DNA from: Streptomyces niger
GTDB lineage: Bacteria; Actinomycetota; Actinomycetes; Streptomycetales; Streptomycetaceae
Reading direction: 5' to 3'
Assembly: GCF_000718305.1 (NCBI RefSeq)
Contig: NZ_JOFQ01000026.1
Coordinates: 20,252-84,251 of the forward strand
DNA: 64,000 nucleotides
Positions 1-8,525 of the stretch are shown here, piece after piece. Within the stretch, counting starts at the first letter, position 1. The number at the start of each line of letters is the position of its first letter. The translations under genes and the position numbers were made by a program. The notes beneath the pieces were generated by a model, which saw only the letters and a list, made by a program, of their open reading frames with translations, was not told the DNA's origin and ran no database searches.

Positions 1-1008
1 CGCGGCGCCGAGCCCGAAGGCGGACATGTTGGCGGTCAGCGACAGGGTGGGCGCGTCGGCCGCCTCGGTCAGCACCTTGGTCTGGAGGCCGGGGATCAGG
101 GCGAAGGTGGCGAGCGAGAACAGCACGAGGGCGACGGCGCCGCCGAGCGCGTACGGGGCGAGGAGCCAGACGAGCAGGCAGACGGCCACCAGGGTCCAGG
201 ACAGCTGTCCCACCGCCCGGTCGACGCCGCGGTCCGCGTACCGCCCGCCGAGCAGGTTGCCGACGATGGAGCCCACGCCGTAGGCGAGGAGCACGACGGG
301 CACCCAGTGCCGCGGGAGGTGGCCGACGCCGGTCAGCAGCGGCACCATGTACGTGATCAGGGTGAACATGCCGCCGGAGCACAGCACGGTGGCGCCCACG
401 GTGCCCCAGACGTTCGGGCGGCGGAAGACCCGGGCCTCGTGGGCCGCCGTCACGGTCGGGGTGGGGGTGTCGGGTACCCAGGCGAGGACGAGGGCGATGG
501 CCACCGTGGCCAGCGCCGCGACGATGCCGAACGGGGCCCGCCAGTCGTAGTGCTGGGCGAGGAAGGACCCCATGGGTACGCCGAGGACGGTGGCGAGGTT
601 GATGCCGAGCTGGGTGGCCGCGACGGCGGCGCCTCCCTTGCCCTCGCCGACCATGGCACCCGCGGTGACGACGCACACGGCCATGAAGGTGCCGTGCACC
701 ACCGCGGTCAGCACCCGGCCGGCCAGCAGCACACCGAAGTTCGGCGCCAGGGCGCAGACGACATTGCCCAGGACGAAGACGGCCAGCAGTCCCACCAGCA
801 GCAGCTTGCGGCGGACGCGCGTGGTGAGCGCGGTGACGAGCGGGCCGCCGACCACCATCGTCAACGCGTACGCGGTCACCAGCAGGCCGGCCATGGCCAG
901 GCTCACGGTGAGGTCGGCGGAGAGGTCGTCCAGCATGCCACTGGGCGACAGCTCCGCGGTGCCGACGCAGAAGATCGCAAGGATCAGGGCGGCGAGTCGG
1001 AACGGCAT
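1..1008 (-). CDS. MFS transporter, DHA1 type (partial at left edge)
   Basis: This gene runs off the left edge; only the first 336 residues are present. It begins with ATG at 1008 and opens directly into a membrane helix (AALILAIFCVGTAELSP). It carries the major facilitator loop 2-3 motif in degenerate form (GGPLVTALTTRVRRK) and about nine hydrophobic segments in the visible part. The order of segments fits a 12-helix drug or small-metabolite efflux pump of the AraJ/PbuE kind working by proton antiport in the cytoplasmic membrane. It lies downstream of, and in the same direction as, the cyclitol operon, after an 85-bp gap, so it may be a second exporter for that pathway. The substrate is not readable from sequence. 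Confidence 0.85.
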   Translation of the reverse strand, partial: MPFRLAALILAIFCVGTAELSPSGMLDDLSADLTVSLAMAGLLVTAYALTMVVGGPLVTALTTRVRRKLLLVGLLAVFVLGNVVCALAPNFGVLLAGRVLTAVVHGTFMAVCVVTAGAMVGEGKGGAAVAATQLGINLATVLGVPMGSFLAQHYDWRAPFGIVAALATVAIALVLAWVPDTPTPTVTAAHEARVFRRPNVWGTVGATVLCSGGMFTLITYMVPLLTGVGHLPRHWVPVVLLAYGVGSIVGNLLGGRYADRGVDRAVGQLSWTLVAVCLLVWLLAPYALGGAVALVLFSLATFALIPGLQTKVLTEAADAPTLSLTANMSAFGLGAA

Positions 1009-1093
1009 GGGGCACCTTCGGTCGTGCAGGGCGGGCACCCCGCGCGCAGCGGTCGCGCGGGGTGCGGGGGCGCGGAATCGGACGGTGGCCGGG

Positions 1094-2323
1094 TCAGGCG
1101 GCCGCGGCGAGGTCGGGGGTCTTGGCCCGCTTGCGGGCCCAGCGGCGTACCAGCGGCTTCTCGACCCAGGCGTACATCGCCCAGGAGAGCAGGATCGACA
1201 CGGCGCACTCGGCGGCGGCGAAGGCGACCACGGCCCAGCCGGACGCCAGCCGGGCATCGAGCAGGTTGCGCGCCTCGGAGAGCACGACGAAGTGCAACAG
1301 GTAGAAGGCGAAGGAGACTTCGCCGAGCCAGACCATCGCGCGGCCCCGGAAGGGGGTCGGCCGGCCCGCCGCGTCCGCCAGCGCGCCGGCCGCGATCAGC
1401 AGCGCGCACGGCACCAGGCACACCGCACGCTGCGCGAACAGGTAGGGCACGCCGGGGAGTTCGGCGATCACATAGCTCGCGACGAGCAGCAGGCCGGACC
1501 AGGCGAGGCCGATGTTGCGCCAGCGGCCCAGCATGACGGCGCGGGCGACCAGGATGCCGAGCAGGAAGTCGAGCAGCCGGGCGGGCGGGAAGACGTAGGC
1601 GAACCAGAGGTGGAGCCCGGAGACGCCGGGCTCGTTCGACATGTAGACGTCGCCCGCGGGGATGAAGGTGGTGGCCAGCCACGGGGTGGCGCACACCCCG
1701 GCGATGACGCCCACGATCCAGAACTTCAGCCGCTGCGGGGCGATGCGCCGCACTCCGGCGAAGAGCAGCGGGAAGCACAGGTAGAAGAAGACCTCGGTGG
1801 ACAGCGACCAGCCGGGGGAGTTCACGCTGAAGTTGGTGTCGTAGTCCGGCACCCAGGACTGGAGCATGAAGAAGGTGGCCACCGACCGCCACGGGGCGGT
1901 ACCGGCCGCGATCAGCAGCATCGCGAGCGCCCAGGCGACGAGGTAGTTGGGCACGATCTTCACGTACCGCCGGCGCCAGAACGAGGTCCGCGGGTCCCCG
2001 TCGCGCGCCGACCAGGCGAGGACGAAGCCGCTGAGGACGAAGAAGAAGGTCACGCCCAGGCCGCCGGCCTGCTCGACCAGGCGGGCGAAGAGGGTGTCGT
2101 TGGCGTCGCCGGCCATGAGCCAGTGGGCGGGCAGGGAGAGGTGGAAGAGGAAGACCAGCAGCGCTGCCGGGAACCGCAGGCCCGTCAGGGAGGGCAGCCG
2201 GACCGACGGGCCGCCGATCCGCGGCGCGTCGGCGGCCGAGGCCGGGCCGGCGGGGTCCACGGGCCCGGGTGTCGACGGTGACGGCGGTATGAGCTGGGTC
2301 GGGGTGGTCTGGTGCGTGGCCAT
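1094..2323 (-). CDS. Acyltransferase 3 (OafA-like) membrane protein
   Basis: A 409-residue integral membrane protein of the acyltransferase-3 family, which moves acyl groups onto sugars, glycolipids or antibiotics at the membrane. After a Pro/Thr-rich cytoplasmic N terminus of about 45 residues it has the typical opening RLPSLTGLRFPAALLVFLFH, where the R and H are conserved in this family. About ten transmembrane helices follow, with the FFFVLSGFVLAW segment near residue 95. It ends in a basic tail (WARKRAKTPDLAAAA). The start is ATG at 2323. It sits between the alpha/beta hydrolase and the edge transporter, all on the minus strand. An acylating role in decorating the cyclitol product is possible but unproven. 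Confidence 0.85.
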   Translation of the reverse strand: MATHQTTPTQLIPPSPSTPGPVDPAGPASAADAPRIGGPSVRLPSLTGLRFPAALLVFLFHLSLPAHWLMAGDANDTLFARLVEQAGGLGVTFFFVLSGFVLAWSARDGDPRTSFWRRRYVKIVPNYLVAWALAMLLIAAGTAPWRSVATFFMLQSWVPDYDTNFSVNSPGWSLSTEVFFYLCFPLLFAGVRRIAPQRLKFWIVGVIAGVCATPWLATTFIPAGDVYMSNEPGVSGLHLWFAYVFPPARLLDFLLGILVARAVMLGRWRNIGLAWSGLLLVASYVIAELPGVPYLFAQRAVCLVPCALLIAAGALADAAGRPTPFRGRAMVWLGEVSFAFYLLHFVVLSEARNLLDARLASGWAVVAFAAAECAVSILLSWAMYAWVEKPLVRRWARKRAKTPDLAAAA

Positions 2324-2408
2324 GGGCGGGCTGCGATCCTTCGGCTCGGATGGGCGCGGCGGGCGGGGCGCAGTGGCGGGGGCCGCTCCTGCGCCCGCGC
2401 CGCGGGGG

Positions 2409-3185
2409 TCAGGCCAGGAAGTTCCGGATGCTGGTCACCAGCTCCTCCGGCGCCTCGGCCGGTACGAGGTGACCGCTCTCGATCTCCAGGTAGCTGCTGC
2501 CGGGGATGGCCTCGTGCAGTTCCCGGGAGTGCTCGACGGGGACGAGCTGGTCGTGGCGGCAGCCGACGACCAGCGTGGGGACGCCGATCTTCGGCAGCAG
2601 CTCGCGGATGTCGGCCTCCAGGCCGAGCTCGATCTGCCGGAGCGTGCCCTCGTTGACCTCGGCGCCGCCCACGGCCGCGTCGAACGTCTCCGCGTCCAGG
2701 TTGGCCAGGAACCCCGGGGTGAAGAGCAGCAGGCTGATGTAGTGCGAGTACAGCTCCGGGTCGAGGTCGGCCAGCCGGCGCCAGAGGGTGAAGCCCAGCC
2801 GCTTGCGCAGGTCGTCGTTGCGGGCCCAGCCGGCCACCAGCACCAGCCGGCGGACCCGCTCGGGGCGGCGGGCGGCGGCCATCACGGCGATGAGCGCGCC
2901 GAGCGAGAAGCCCACGACGTCGACGGGCTCGTCGGTCGCCTCGTCGGCGGCGCCGAGCACCTGGTCGGCGAGGTGCTCCAGCGCCAGCGGGCTGCCGTCG
3001 TCGACGGTGTCACCGCTGCCCGCGTAGTCGGGAAGGATCACGGTGTGCCGGTCGGTGAACTCCTTGACCAGATGGCCGTAGTTGGTCTCACCGGTGGCGC
3101 CGGTGCCGTGCACCAGGAGCAGCCCGGGGCCCTCTCCCTCGGTGCGGTAGTGAACGGTCGCGCTGTCGACGGACGTGTGGGGCAT
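2409..3185 (-). CDS. Alpha/beta hydrolase
   Basis: A 258-residue alpha/beta-hydrolase fold protein without signal peptide. The oxyanion region LLLVHGTGATGET is near residue 25, the nucleophile elbow is GFSLGA (Ser near 94), and a C-terminal IESGHLVPAEAPEE supplies the catalytic His. A central Asp in GCRHDQLVPVEHS completes a plausible triad. Its size and motifs fit the broad esterase/lactonase/haloperoxidase-like group, so the substrate cannot be named. ATG at 3185 is preceded by GGAAGG on the minus strand. It is separated from the MFS gene upstream by 115 bp that are much more AT-rich than the surroundings, so it may have its own promoter. Confidence 0.88.
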   Translation of the reverse strand: MPHTSVDSATVHYRTEGEGPGLLLVHGTGATGETNYGHLVKEFTDRHTVILPDYAGSGDTVDDGSPLALEHLADQVLGAADEATDEPVDVVGFSLGALIAVMAAARRPERVRRLVLVAGWARNDDLRKRLGFTLWRRLADLDPELYSHYISLLLFTPGFLANLDAETFDAAVGGAEVNEGTLRQIELGLEADIRELLPKIGVPTLVVGCRHDQLVPVEHSRELHEAIPGSSYLEIESGHLVPAEAPEELVTSIRNFLA

Positions 3186-3247
3186 CTCAATTGCCTTCCT
3201 GGGTGGAGCAGTAGGGGGTGATCGGCACGGCCGGGGCCGGCGCGGGT

Positions 3248-3296
3248 CACTTATAGAAGCACAGCTGCCATTATATGAGCAAGCTGCTTTTCAGGA
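3248..3296 (-). promoter_or_regulatory. AT-rich candidate promoter/operator before the hydrolase gene
   Basis: Between two minus-strand genes lies a short AT-rich island in otherwise about 70 percent GC DNA. Read on the minus strand it contains TATAAT and, further on, TATAAG. These are flanked by an imperfect inverted repeat built from AGCAGCTTG and CAGCTGTGCT. The hexamers resemble sigma-70 -10 boxes, but no well-spaced -35 box is evident, so the exact promoter is uncertain. The repeat would suit a repressor site controlling the hydrolase, acyltransferase and second transporter separately from the upstream operon. Confidence 0.4.
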
Positions 3297-3300
3297 GGCC

Positions 3301-4560
3301 TCAGTGCTCCTGAGGACACAGCTCCGGCCGGCGGTCCCCCGGCTCGTCGGCCGCGGGCACCGGGCGCCGTACCAGGACCGCCAGCAGCACCACCGCCACG
3401 AGTGCGGTGGAGGTGACCGGCAGCCACAGCGACGAGTGGCTCAGCAGAGCGGCGCCCAGCGCCGAGCCACCGGCGATCCCGATCTGGAAGCCGGTGACGT
3501 AGACCGAGGAGGCGCGGTCGGCGTCCTTGCCGGCCAGCCGCATCACGCCCGTCTGGAAGACGGGCCCGGCAGCGGCGAACGCGCCGCCCCACAGGGCGAC
3601 GGCGACCGCGGCCGCCGCGCTGCGCACCGGGTAGCTGCCCAGTGCGGGCGCGAGCGCCAGCAGCCCGACGCCCACGGCGAACACCGCGATGGTCACGACC
3701 GCGGCCCGCTGCGGGGACGTGTCGTTGTACCGGCCCACCAGATACGTGCCCACGGCCCCGGCGAGCCCGAAGGCCGCGAGCAGCGCGACCACTGCGGCGG
3801 AGGTGCCGGTGATGTCGGTGACGAGGACGGCGAAGTAGGTGTAGCTCAGAAAGTGGGCGGTGATCAGCACCACCGCCACGGCGCACAGGACCAGCACCCG
3901 CGGCCAGGGCACCGCCCCCTGCGCGGACTCAGCCGGCCCCTGCGGCTCTTCGGCCGTCGGCCGCGGGGCGCGGCCGCGCAACCCGAGGGCCCACACCAGT
4001 CCGAGGGTCACGGCGACGGTGGCCGCCGCGAGGACCAGCGCCGTGGCGCGCCAGCCGATCAGCTCGCCGATGAGCGTGGTCCCCGGGCTGCCGACGATCG
4101 CGGCGAGCGTCGAACCGCCGAACACCGCCGCGGTGGCGGTGCCCACCCGCTCCCGCGGCACCAGGGTGGCCGCGGCCGGGGCGATGAGCGACCACAGCAC
4201 CCCGTGCGTCAGGGCCGCGGCGACCCGGCTGACCACCATCGTCGAGAAGTCGGTCGCGGCCGCCGCGAGCACCTCGGCGGCGACGAGGACGAGGAGGGAG
4301 ACCACCAGCGCCGTGCCCCGGGAGACCCGGGCGGCCAACGCGACCGTCGGCACGGTGACGAGGGCGGCGACCACGGCGTACCCGCTGATCAGCAGCCCCA
4401 CCCGGCCGGCCGAGACGTCGAGGCTGCGGGCGATGTCCTGGAGGAGCCCGACGGGGAAGACCTCGAAGGTGACGTAGACGAAGGTGGCGCTCGCCAGGAC
4501 GGTCAGGCGCGCGGCCGTCGACGCGTCGATCCGTTCCCGGGCCACTGCCGTGCCCCTCAT
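3301..4560 (-). CDS. MFS transporter, DHA1 type, last gene of the cyclitol operon
   Basis: A 419-residue, 12-helix major facilitator of the DHA1 family. After a short cytoplasmic start (VARERIDASTAARL) the first helix reads FVYVTFEVFPVGLL. Loop 2-3 has AARVSRGTALV and helix 4 RVAAALTHGVLWS, typical of AraJ/sugar-efflux proteins. A charged central loop (about residues 195-212, rich in P, E and Q) divides the halves. ATG at 4560 overlaps the stop of the upstream alcohol dehydrogenase by four bases (ATGA), so translation is coupled. The position at the end of a tightly coupled biosynthetic operon makes export of the finished cyclitol, or self-resistance, the most likely job. This is inference. 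Confidence 0.88.
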   Translation of the reverse strand: MRGTAVARERIDASTAARLTVLASATFVYVTFEVFPVGLLQDIARSLDVSAGRVGLLISGYAVVAALVTVPTVALAARVSRGTALVVSLLVLVAAEVLAAAATDFSTMVVSRVAAALTHGVLWSLIAPAAATLVPRERVGTATAAVFGGSTLAAIVGSPGTTLIGELIGWRATALVLAAATVAVTLGLVWALGLRGRAPRPTAEEPQGPAESAQGAVPWPRVLVLCAVAVVLITAHFLSYTYFAVLVTDITGTSAAVVALLAAFGLAGAVGTYLVGRYNDTSPQRAAVVTIAVFAVGVGLLALAPALGSYPVRSAAAAVAVALWGGAFAAAGPVFQTGVMRLAGKDADRASSVYVTGFQIGIAGGSALGAALLSHSSLWLPVTSTALVAVVLLAVLVRRPVPAADEPGDRRPELCPQEH

Positions 4561-5594
4561 GCCGGGCCGTCCGCGGCGGGCGCCGGGGCGATCCGGACGA
4601 GGACCTTGGGACGGCGCCGGGTCCCGTCGGCGAGACGGGCGAAGGCGGCGTCCAGCTCGTCCAGCGGGAAGACCCGGTCGACGAGGGCGTCCAGGTTCAC
4701 CGCGCCCGACTCGACGAGGGCGACGAGCCGGTCCCAGTAGCCGATGCCGGAGAGCACGCCGTGCAGCGTCGCGTCACGGATCACCAGACCCGCCACGTCG
4801 AACCCGTCCACGGCGTGGTGCGGCGTGCCCAGTTGGGCGATGCGTCCACCCCCCGCGACCAGGCGGACGGCGGTACGGACCGCCGGCTCGGCACCCGACG
4901 CCTCGATCACGGCGTCGTAGGCCCCTTCATCTCCCTCGGCCGGCCCTGCCTGGGCGCGCAGGCCCAGCTCGGCGGCCAACTCCCGGGCGGGGGCGTGCGG
5001 GTCGAGGACGACGGTGTCCGCGCCGATCGCGCGGGCCACCTGGGCCGCGGCGAGCCCGAGGGTGCCCGCGCCGAGCACCGCGACGCGGTCGGTGGCCGTC
5101 ACGGCGAGCCGGTCCACGGCGTGCACCGCGGCGGCGGTCGGCTCCAGCAGGGCGCCGGCCGCGTCGGACAGGGTGTCGGGGATCCCGGTGAGGGTGTCCA
5201 CCGGCGCGGTGATCAGCTGCGCGCCGGCGCCCGGACGGGGGCCGAGCACCCCGATCTCGCTGCGGTCCGGGCAGGAGCGGATGCGTCCGGCGCGGCAGTG
5301 CGTGCACCGGCCGCAGACGCGGAAGTTGTGGCCCGACACGCGTCGGCCGAGCAGCTCCGGATCGGTGCCGGAGCCGGTCCCCACGACGGTGCCGATCCAC
5401 TCGTGGCCGAGGACGAAGGGGTAGCTCTTCAGGCCGTCGCGCAGGTAGTTGCTGCTGCCGTCGAAGAAGCCGAGGTCGGTGCCGCACAGGCCGAGCAGGC
5501 CCACCCGGACGAGGACTTCGCCGGGGCCGGGCTCCGGTGGTGCGGTCTCGGTGACCGACAGCGTACGGGGGGCGGTGAGCTGGATGGCTTTCAC
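4557..5594 (-). CDS. Zinc-dependent alcohol/polyol dehydrogenase (MDR family)
   Basis: A 345-residue zinc-dependent medium-chain dehydrogenase of the threonine/sorbitol dehydrogenase group. The catalytic zinc site is GLCGTDLG (Cys near 37) with GHEW near residue 66. The structural zinc lobe is intact as CGRCTHCRAGRIRSC, and GAGTLGLAAAQVARA near 175 is the NAD(P)-binding turn. The expected reaction is NAD(P)-linked oxidation or reduction of a secondary alcohol on a sugar or cyclitol. The GTG at 5594 was chosen because it gives a 4-base overlap (GTGA) with the upstream TIM-barrel gene and starts the family's usual VKAIQL strand. It is the first of two MDR enzymes in the operon and resembles in role AcbL-type cyclitol dehydrogenases. 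Confidence 0.88.
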   Translation of the reverse strand: MKAIQLTAPRTLSVTETAPPEPGPGEVLVRVGLLGLCGTDLGFFDGSSNYLRDGLKSYPFVLGHEWIGTVVGTGSGTDPELLGRRVSGHNFRVCGRCTHCRAGRIRSCPDRSEIGVLGPRPGAGAQLITAPVDTLTGIPDTLSDAAGALLEPTAAAVHAVDRLAVTATDRVAVLGAGTLGLAAAQVARAIGADTVVLDPHAPARELAAELGLRAQAGPAEGDEGAYDAVIEASGAEPAVRTAVRLVAGGGRIAQLGTPHHAVDGFDVAGLVIRDATLHGVLSGIGYWDRLVALVESGAVNLDALVDRVFPLDELDAAFARLADGTRRRPKVLVRIAPAPAADGPA

Positions 5595-6400
5595 GGTGTG
5601 TCCTTGGGATGGCGGGTTTCTTCGGCGGCGCGGCGGCAGAGCGCGATGTCCGCGCGCAGCCGGCCGGGGGCCTCCCGGTAGTCGTTCTCCACGAGCACCG
5701 AGCGAGCGCCGGAGCGCCGCAGCAGGGCCGGGAGGTCGTCGGCGGCGGGAGCCGTCGTACGGGAGCCGTCCTTGACGTGCAGGGCCGGCAGCAGCAGCCC
5801 GGCTCCCGCGACCGCCTCGGCGAAGGCGAGCGGCTGCAGGCCCGCGTCGAGCAGGTTGCCGGTGTCCAGGACCAGGCGCAGGGCCGGCCGGTCCACCGCC
5901 CGGGCCAGCGCGAGGGACTCGTACGGGCCGAGCGGCGACTCGTAGGCGACCAGCAGGTCCGTCCCGGCCAGTTGGTCGCACACGGTGCGCAGCGCCTGGA
6001 CCGTTCCGGCGCGCAGGCCGGTGGTGGCCGGCAGGCTGCGCCGGAACCCTGGTACGTGGAGCACGGCGACGCCCAGGTGCAGGGCGCGGTCCAGGGCGCG
6101 CAGCAGGAGGTCGGCGGCGGCCGGGTTCGCGGTGCCCCGCTCGTCCGCCAGTCCGATGTCGTTGAGGTGGTTGACGGCGAGTACGGGCACCGGGATCTCC
6201 CCGGCCACCGCCTCGGCAGCGCGCAGCGCGGCGGGATCGCTCAGCGGCGGGCCGCGGTGGGCGCCGCCGTAGTCCAGGTGCAGCTGGTCGGCGCCCGCCG
6301 CGAGGGCGGCGTGGGCCGCCGCCCGGCGGTCGTGGTCGATCCGCCACTGCGGCGCGGCGACGGCGAGCCCGGCCGGGACCGCGGTGGCCGGCGCGCTCAC
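5591..6400 (-). CDS. Sugar isomerase/epimerase-like TIM barrel protein
   Basis: A 269-residue single-domain protein of the xylose isomerase-like (AP endonuclease 2) TIM-barrel superfamily. The likely metal ligands fall in the usual strands: Glu in VAYESPLG, Asp in LVLDTGN, His in ALHVKDG and Glu in VLVENDYRE. Members epimerise or isomerise keto-sugars and cyclitols (inosose, tagatose, hydroxypyruvate). In acarbose and validamycin clusters the 2-epimerisation of valiolone is done by an unrelated vicinal-oxygen-chelate protein, so this barrel may be its functional replacement. That is inference. GTG at 6400 overlaps the upstream dehydrogenase stop (GTGA). A longer reading frame extends upstream, but it only overlaps the neighbouring gene out of frame. 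Confidence 0.82.
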   Translation of the reverse strand: MSAPATAVPAGLAVAAPQWRIDHDRRAAAHAALAAGADQLHLDYGGAHRGPPLSDPAALRAAEAVAGEIPVPVLAVNHLNDIGLADERGTANPAAADLLLRALDRALHLGVAVLHVPGFRRSLPATTGLRAGTVQALRTVCDQLAGTDLLVAYESPLGPYESLALARAVDRPALRLVLDTGNLLDAGLQPLAFAEAVAGAGLLLPALHVKDGSRTTAPAADDLPALLRRSGARSVLVENDYREAPGRLRADIALCRRAAEETRHPKDTP

Positions 6401-7485
6401 GGCCGGCTCCCGGTACGCACCGCGGCCTTGAGCACCCGGCGCCCGTCGACGCGGCGCGTGCCCGAGGTCAGCACGGTGTTGACGAGGTCGGCCGCCTCCT
6501 CCAGTCCGACTTCGTGGGTGAGCACCTGGGCACCGAGGTCCGGGGTGGTCCGCAGCAGGTCGATCGCTCGCCGCAGGTGGTCGCCGGAGACGCCGCGGTG
6601 GCCGCACAGCAGGAGCCTGCCGTGCGGGCGGGCGAACTCCTCGACCCGCGGGGGCCACGGGGCGCCGCCGCAGTGGGCCGCGCGGATCGCGGCGACGTCG
6701 AGGTCGCCCGCGGTCAGCGGGATCGGCCCCGGCTCCACCCCGGCGTGCACGTCGACCAGGAGCGTGCCCGGCACGTACCGGTCCAGGGCGGTCAGCGCCT
6801 CCCGCGTACCGGTACGCGGCGTGGCGAGCACGGCGACGACCGGTGAGGGCAGGTCCGCCAGCAGCCCGGGGAGGTCCGCGGCGCGGGGGTCGACGGCGTC
6901 CTCACCGTGCCCTATGAGAAGGGTGTGCAGTTCGGGTCGCTCCGTGCGCCACAGGTCGCGCGCGAGCCGCCCCACGATGCCGTCGCCCCACACGACCAGC
7001 GCCGCCGGGCGCACCGTGTGGCGCGCGAGCTGCGCGCCGTACACGGCGGAGGCGAGCGGTTCCGCGAGCGCGGCCACGCGCGGCTGTGCGGCGTCGGCGG
7101 GCACCGGGACGACCAGTCCGGCGCGTACGGCCGAGGCGGGGATGCGGGTGCGCTCCGCCCACAGTCCGGGGAGGTTGTGGCCGAGCAGGAAGGAGGGGTC
7201 GTGCGGATGCGTGGGGTTCACGGTGACCGGCGTGCCCGTCGGCAGCCCGGAAGCGCCGGGCTCGACCACGTACCCGACGCCCTCGTGTCCGAGGACGGGG
7301 GTGGGGTCGTCGCGCAGCCCGCGCAGGATCTGCCAGTCGGTGCCGCAGATGCCGACGGTCGTCGGCGCGAGGAGGAGGTCGCCCGGGTCGAGCCGCGGCG
7401 TGCGCACCTCGGCCACCTCGACCAGGGTGCGCCCTGAACGGTCGGCCGGCCGGCGGACGAGGACCCGGTGGGTCGTGGCGCTCAT
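6397..7485 (-). CDS. MDR-family sugar/cyclitol dehydrogenase lacking the structural zinc lobe
   Basis: A 362-residue medium-chain dehydrogenase resembling glucose dehydrogenases and COG1063 enzymes. It has GICGTDWQILRG (catalytic Cys near 49) and GHEGVG near 71, plus an ALAEPLAS segment typical of this group. The Cys-rich loop that binds structural zinc in its operon partner is replaced by HPHDPSFLLGHNLPG, with no Cys cluster. The nucleotide-binding turn is VWGDGIVGRLA, where the usual GxGxxG is degenerate. It probably oxidises or reduces a ring hydroxyl of the cyclitol, with NADP or NAD uncertain. ATG at 7485 overlaps the ROK kinase stop (ATGA), and its own stop overlaps the TIM-barrel start. 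Confidence 0.8.
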   Translation of the reverse strand: MSATTHRVLVRRPADRSGRTLVEVAEVRTPRLDPGDLLLAPTTVGICGTDWQILRGLRDDPTPVLGHEGVGYVVEPGASGLPTGTPVTVNPTHPHDPSFLLGHNLPGLWAERTRIPASAVRAGLVVPVPADAAQPRVAALAEPLASAVYGAQLARHTVRPAALVVWGDGIVGRLARDLWRTERPELHTLLIGHGEDAVDPRAADLPGLLADLPSPVVAVLATPRTGTREALTALDRYVPGTLLVDVHAGVEPGPIPLTAGDLDVAAIRAAHCGGAPWPPRVEEFARPHGRLLLCGHRGVSGDHLRRAIDLLRTTPDLGAQVLTHEVGLEEAADLVNTVLTSGTRRVDGRRVLKAAVRTGSRP

Positions 7486-8525
7486 CGGGTGACCCCCGGG
7501 AGCCAGTCGCCGATACGGTGCACCCCGCGCAGCGGGTCCACCTGCCCCGGCGCGCAGAACACGAGCCGGTCGTCGAGCCAGGCGTCGTCGTGGCCCCGGT
7601 CGGCGTAGGAGGTGGCGGCGGCGAGCCGGCGGCGGATCTCGGCCGCGTAGTGGCCGCCCAGCCCCTCGGCCACTCCCCCGCCGATCCCGATGAGGTCGAG
7701 GTGCGGGTCGAGGCACCACAGGGTGCGCAGCAGTTGGGCGACCGGGGCGGCACACAGCTCCAGCAGCCGCCGGGCGTCGGGGTCGCCCGCGGCGAGTGCG
7801 CCGGGGAGCCGGTCCGCGACCTGCTCGGCCCAGGGCAGCCCGAGCCGATGGGCGGCGCGGGTGAGGCCCGGCCCGGAGGCGATCGAGGCGAGGTGGTCCG
7901 TCGCGCCGCACTCGCAGGGCAGGCCCGCCAGGACGTCGGCGCCGGGGTCGGTGAGCGGGACCGGCAGATGGCCGACCTCGCCCTGCAGGCCCCGGGCGTC
8001 GACCGGGATCCGGGTCCGCTCCACGTCCGCGATGCGCAGGGCGATGCCGCTGCTCACGGTCAGGTAGGCGACCCGGCGGGTGCCGGGCCCGGCGTGCACG
8101 GCGGCGAAGTCCAGCAGCGCGGCGGTGACGTCGTTGACGAGGTGCCAGGTGACGTCGGGCCGGCGCCGCCGCAGGTCGGCGGCCAGGTCGTACGGTGCTG
8201 ACTCGGCACCCCACAGCGGGGCCGATCCGTAGACGGTGCCGGTGAGGTGGTCGATGGCCGCGCCGAAGGAGAGGGCGGCGCGGGCGCCGGCCGGGGCCCG
8301 GTCGCTCAGCAGCTCGACCATGTCGGCGCGCAGCCGGGCGGTGGAGCGGTCCGGGTGACGGAGGCGGCTGGGCGAGGGCAGCCGTTCCACCGGCGCGTCC
8401 TGCCCGCCGGTACGCAGCCGTACCCAGGTGCCGCCGATGTCCGCCGCGAAGGTGGCCGCCGGTGCCCCGGGGGCGGTCCGGCGGTCCTTCGGGGCGTCCC
8501 GCAGCGGAGTGCTGGCTCGTGTCAC
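7482..8525 (-). CDS. ROK-family sugar/cyclitol kinase
   Basis: A 347-residue ROK kinase. The phosphate-binding loop FAADIGGTWVRLR is near residue 26, a second ATP-binding part is LTVSSGIALRI, the catalytic region is HLVNDVTAALLDF (Asp in ND), and EVGHL lies just before the substrate loop. The zinc-binding signature is reduced to LPCECGATDHLAS instead of the common CxCGxxGCxE, so metal binding may be altered. ROK kinases phosphorylate hexoses. In acarbose biosynthesis a ROK enzyme (AcbM) phosphorylates 2-epi-5-epi-valiolone at C7, which is the attractive role here given the cyclase in the same operon. GTG at 8525 overlaps the HAD gene (GTGA). Confidence 0.85.
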   Translation of the reverse strand: MTRASTPLRDAPKDRRTAPGAPAATFAADIGGTWVRLRTGGQDAPVERLPSPSRLRHPDRSTARLRADMVELLSDRAPAGARAALSFGAAIDHLTGTVYGSAPLWGAESAPYDLAADLRRRRPDVTWHLVNDVTAALLDFAAVHAGPGTRRVAYLTVSSGIALRIADVERTRIPVDARGLQGEVGHLPVPLTDPGADVLAGLPCECGATDHLASIASGPGLTRAAHRLGLPWAEQVADRLPGALAAGDPDARRLLELCAAPVAQLLRTLWCLDPHLDLIGIGGGVAEGLGGHYAAEIRRRLAAATSYADRGHDDAWLDDRLVFCAPGQVDPLRGVHRIGDWLPGVTR

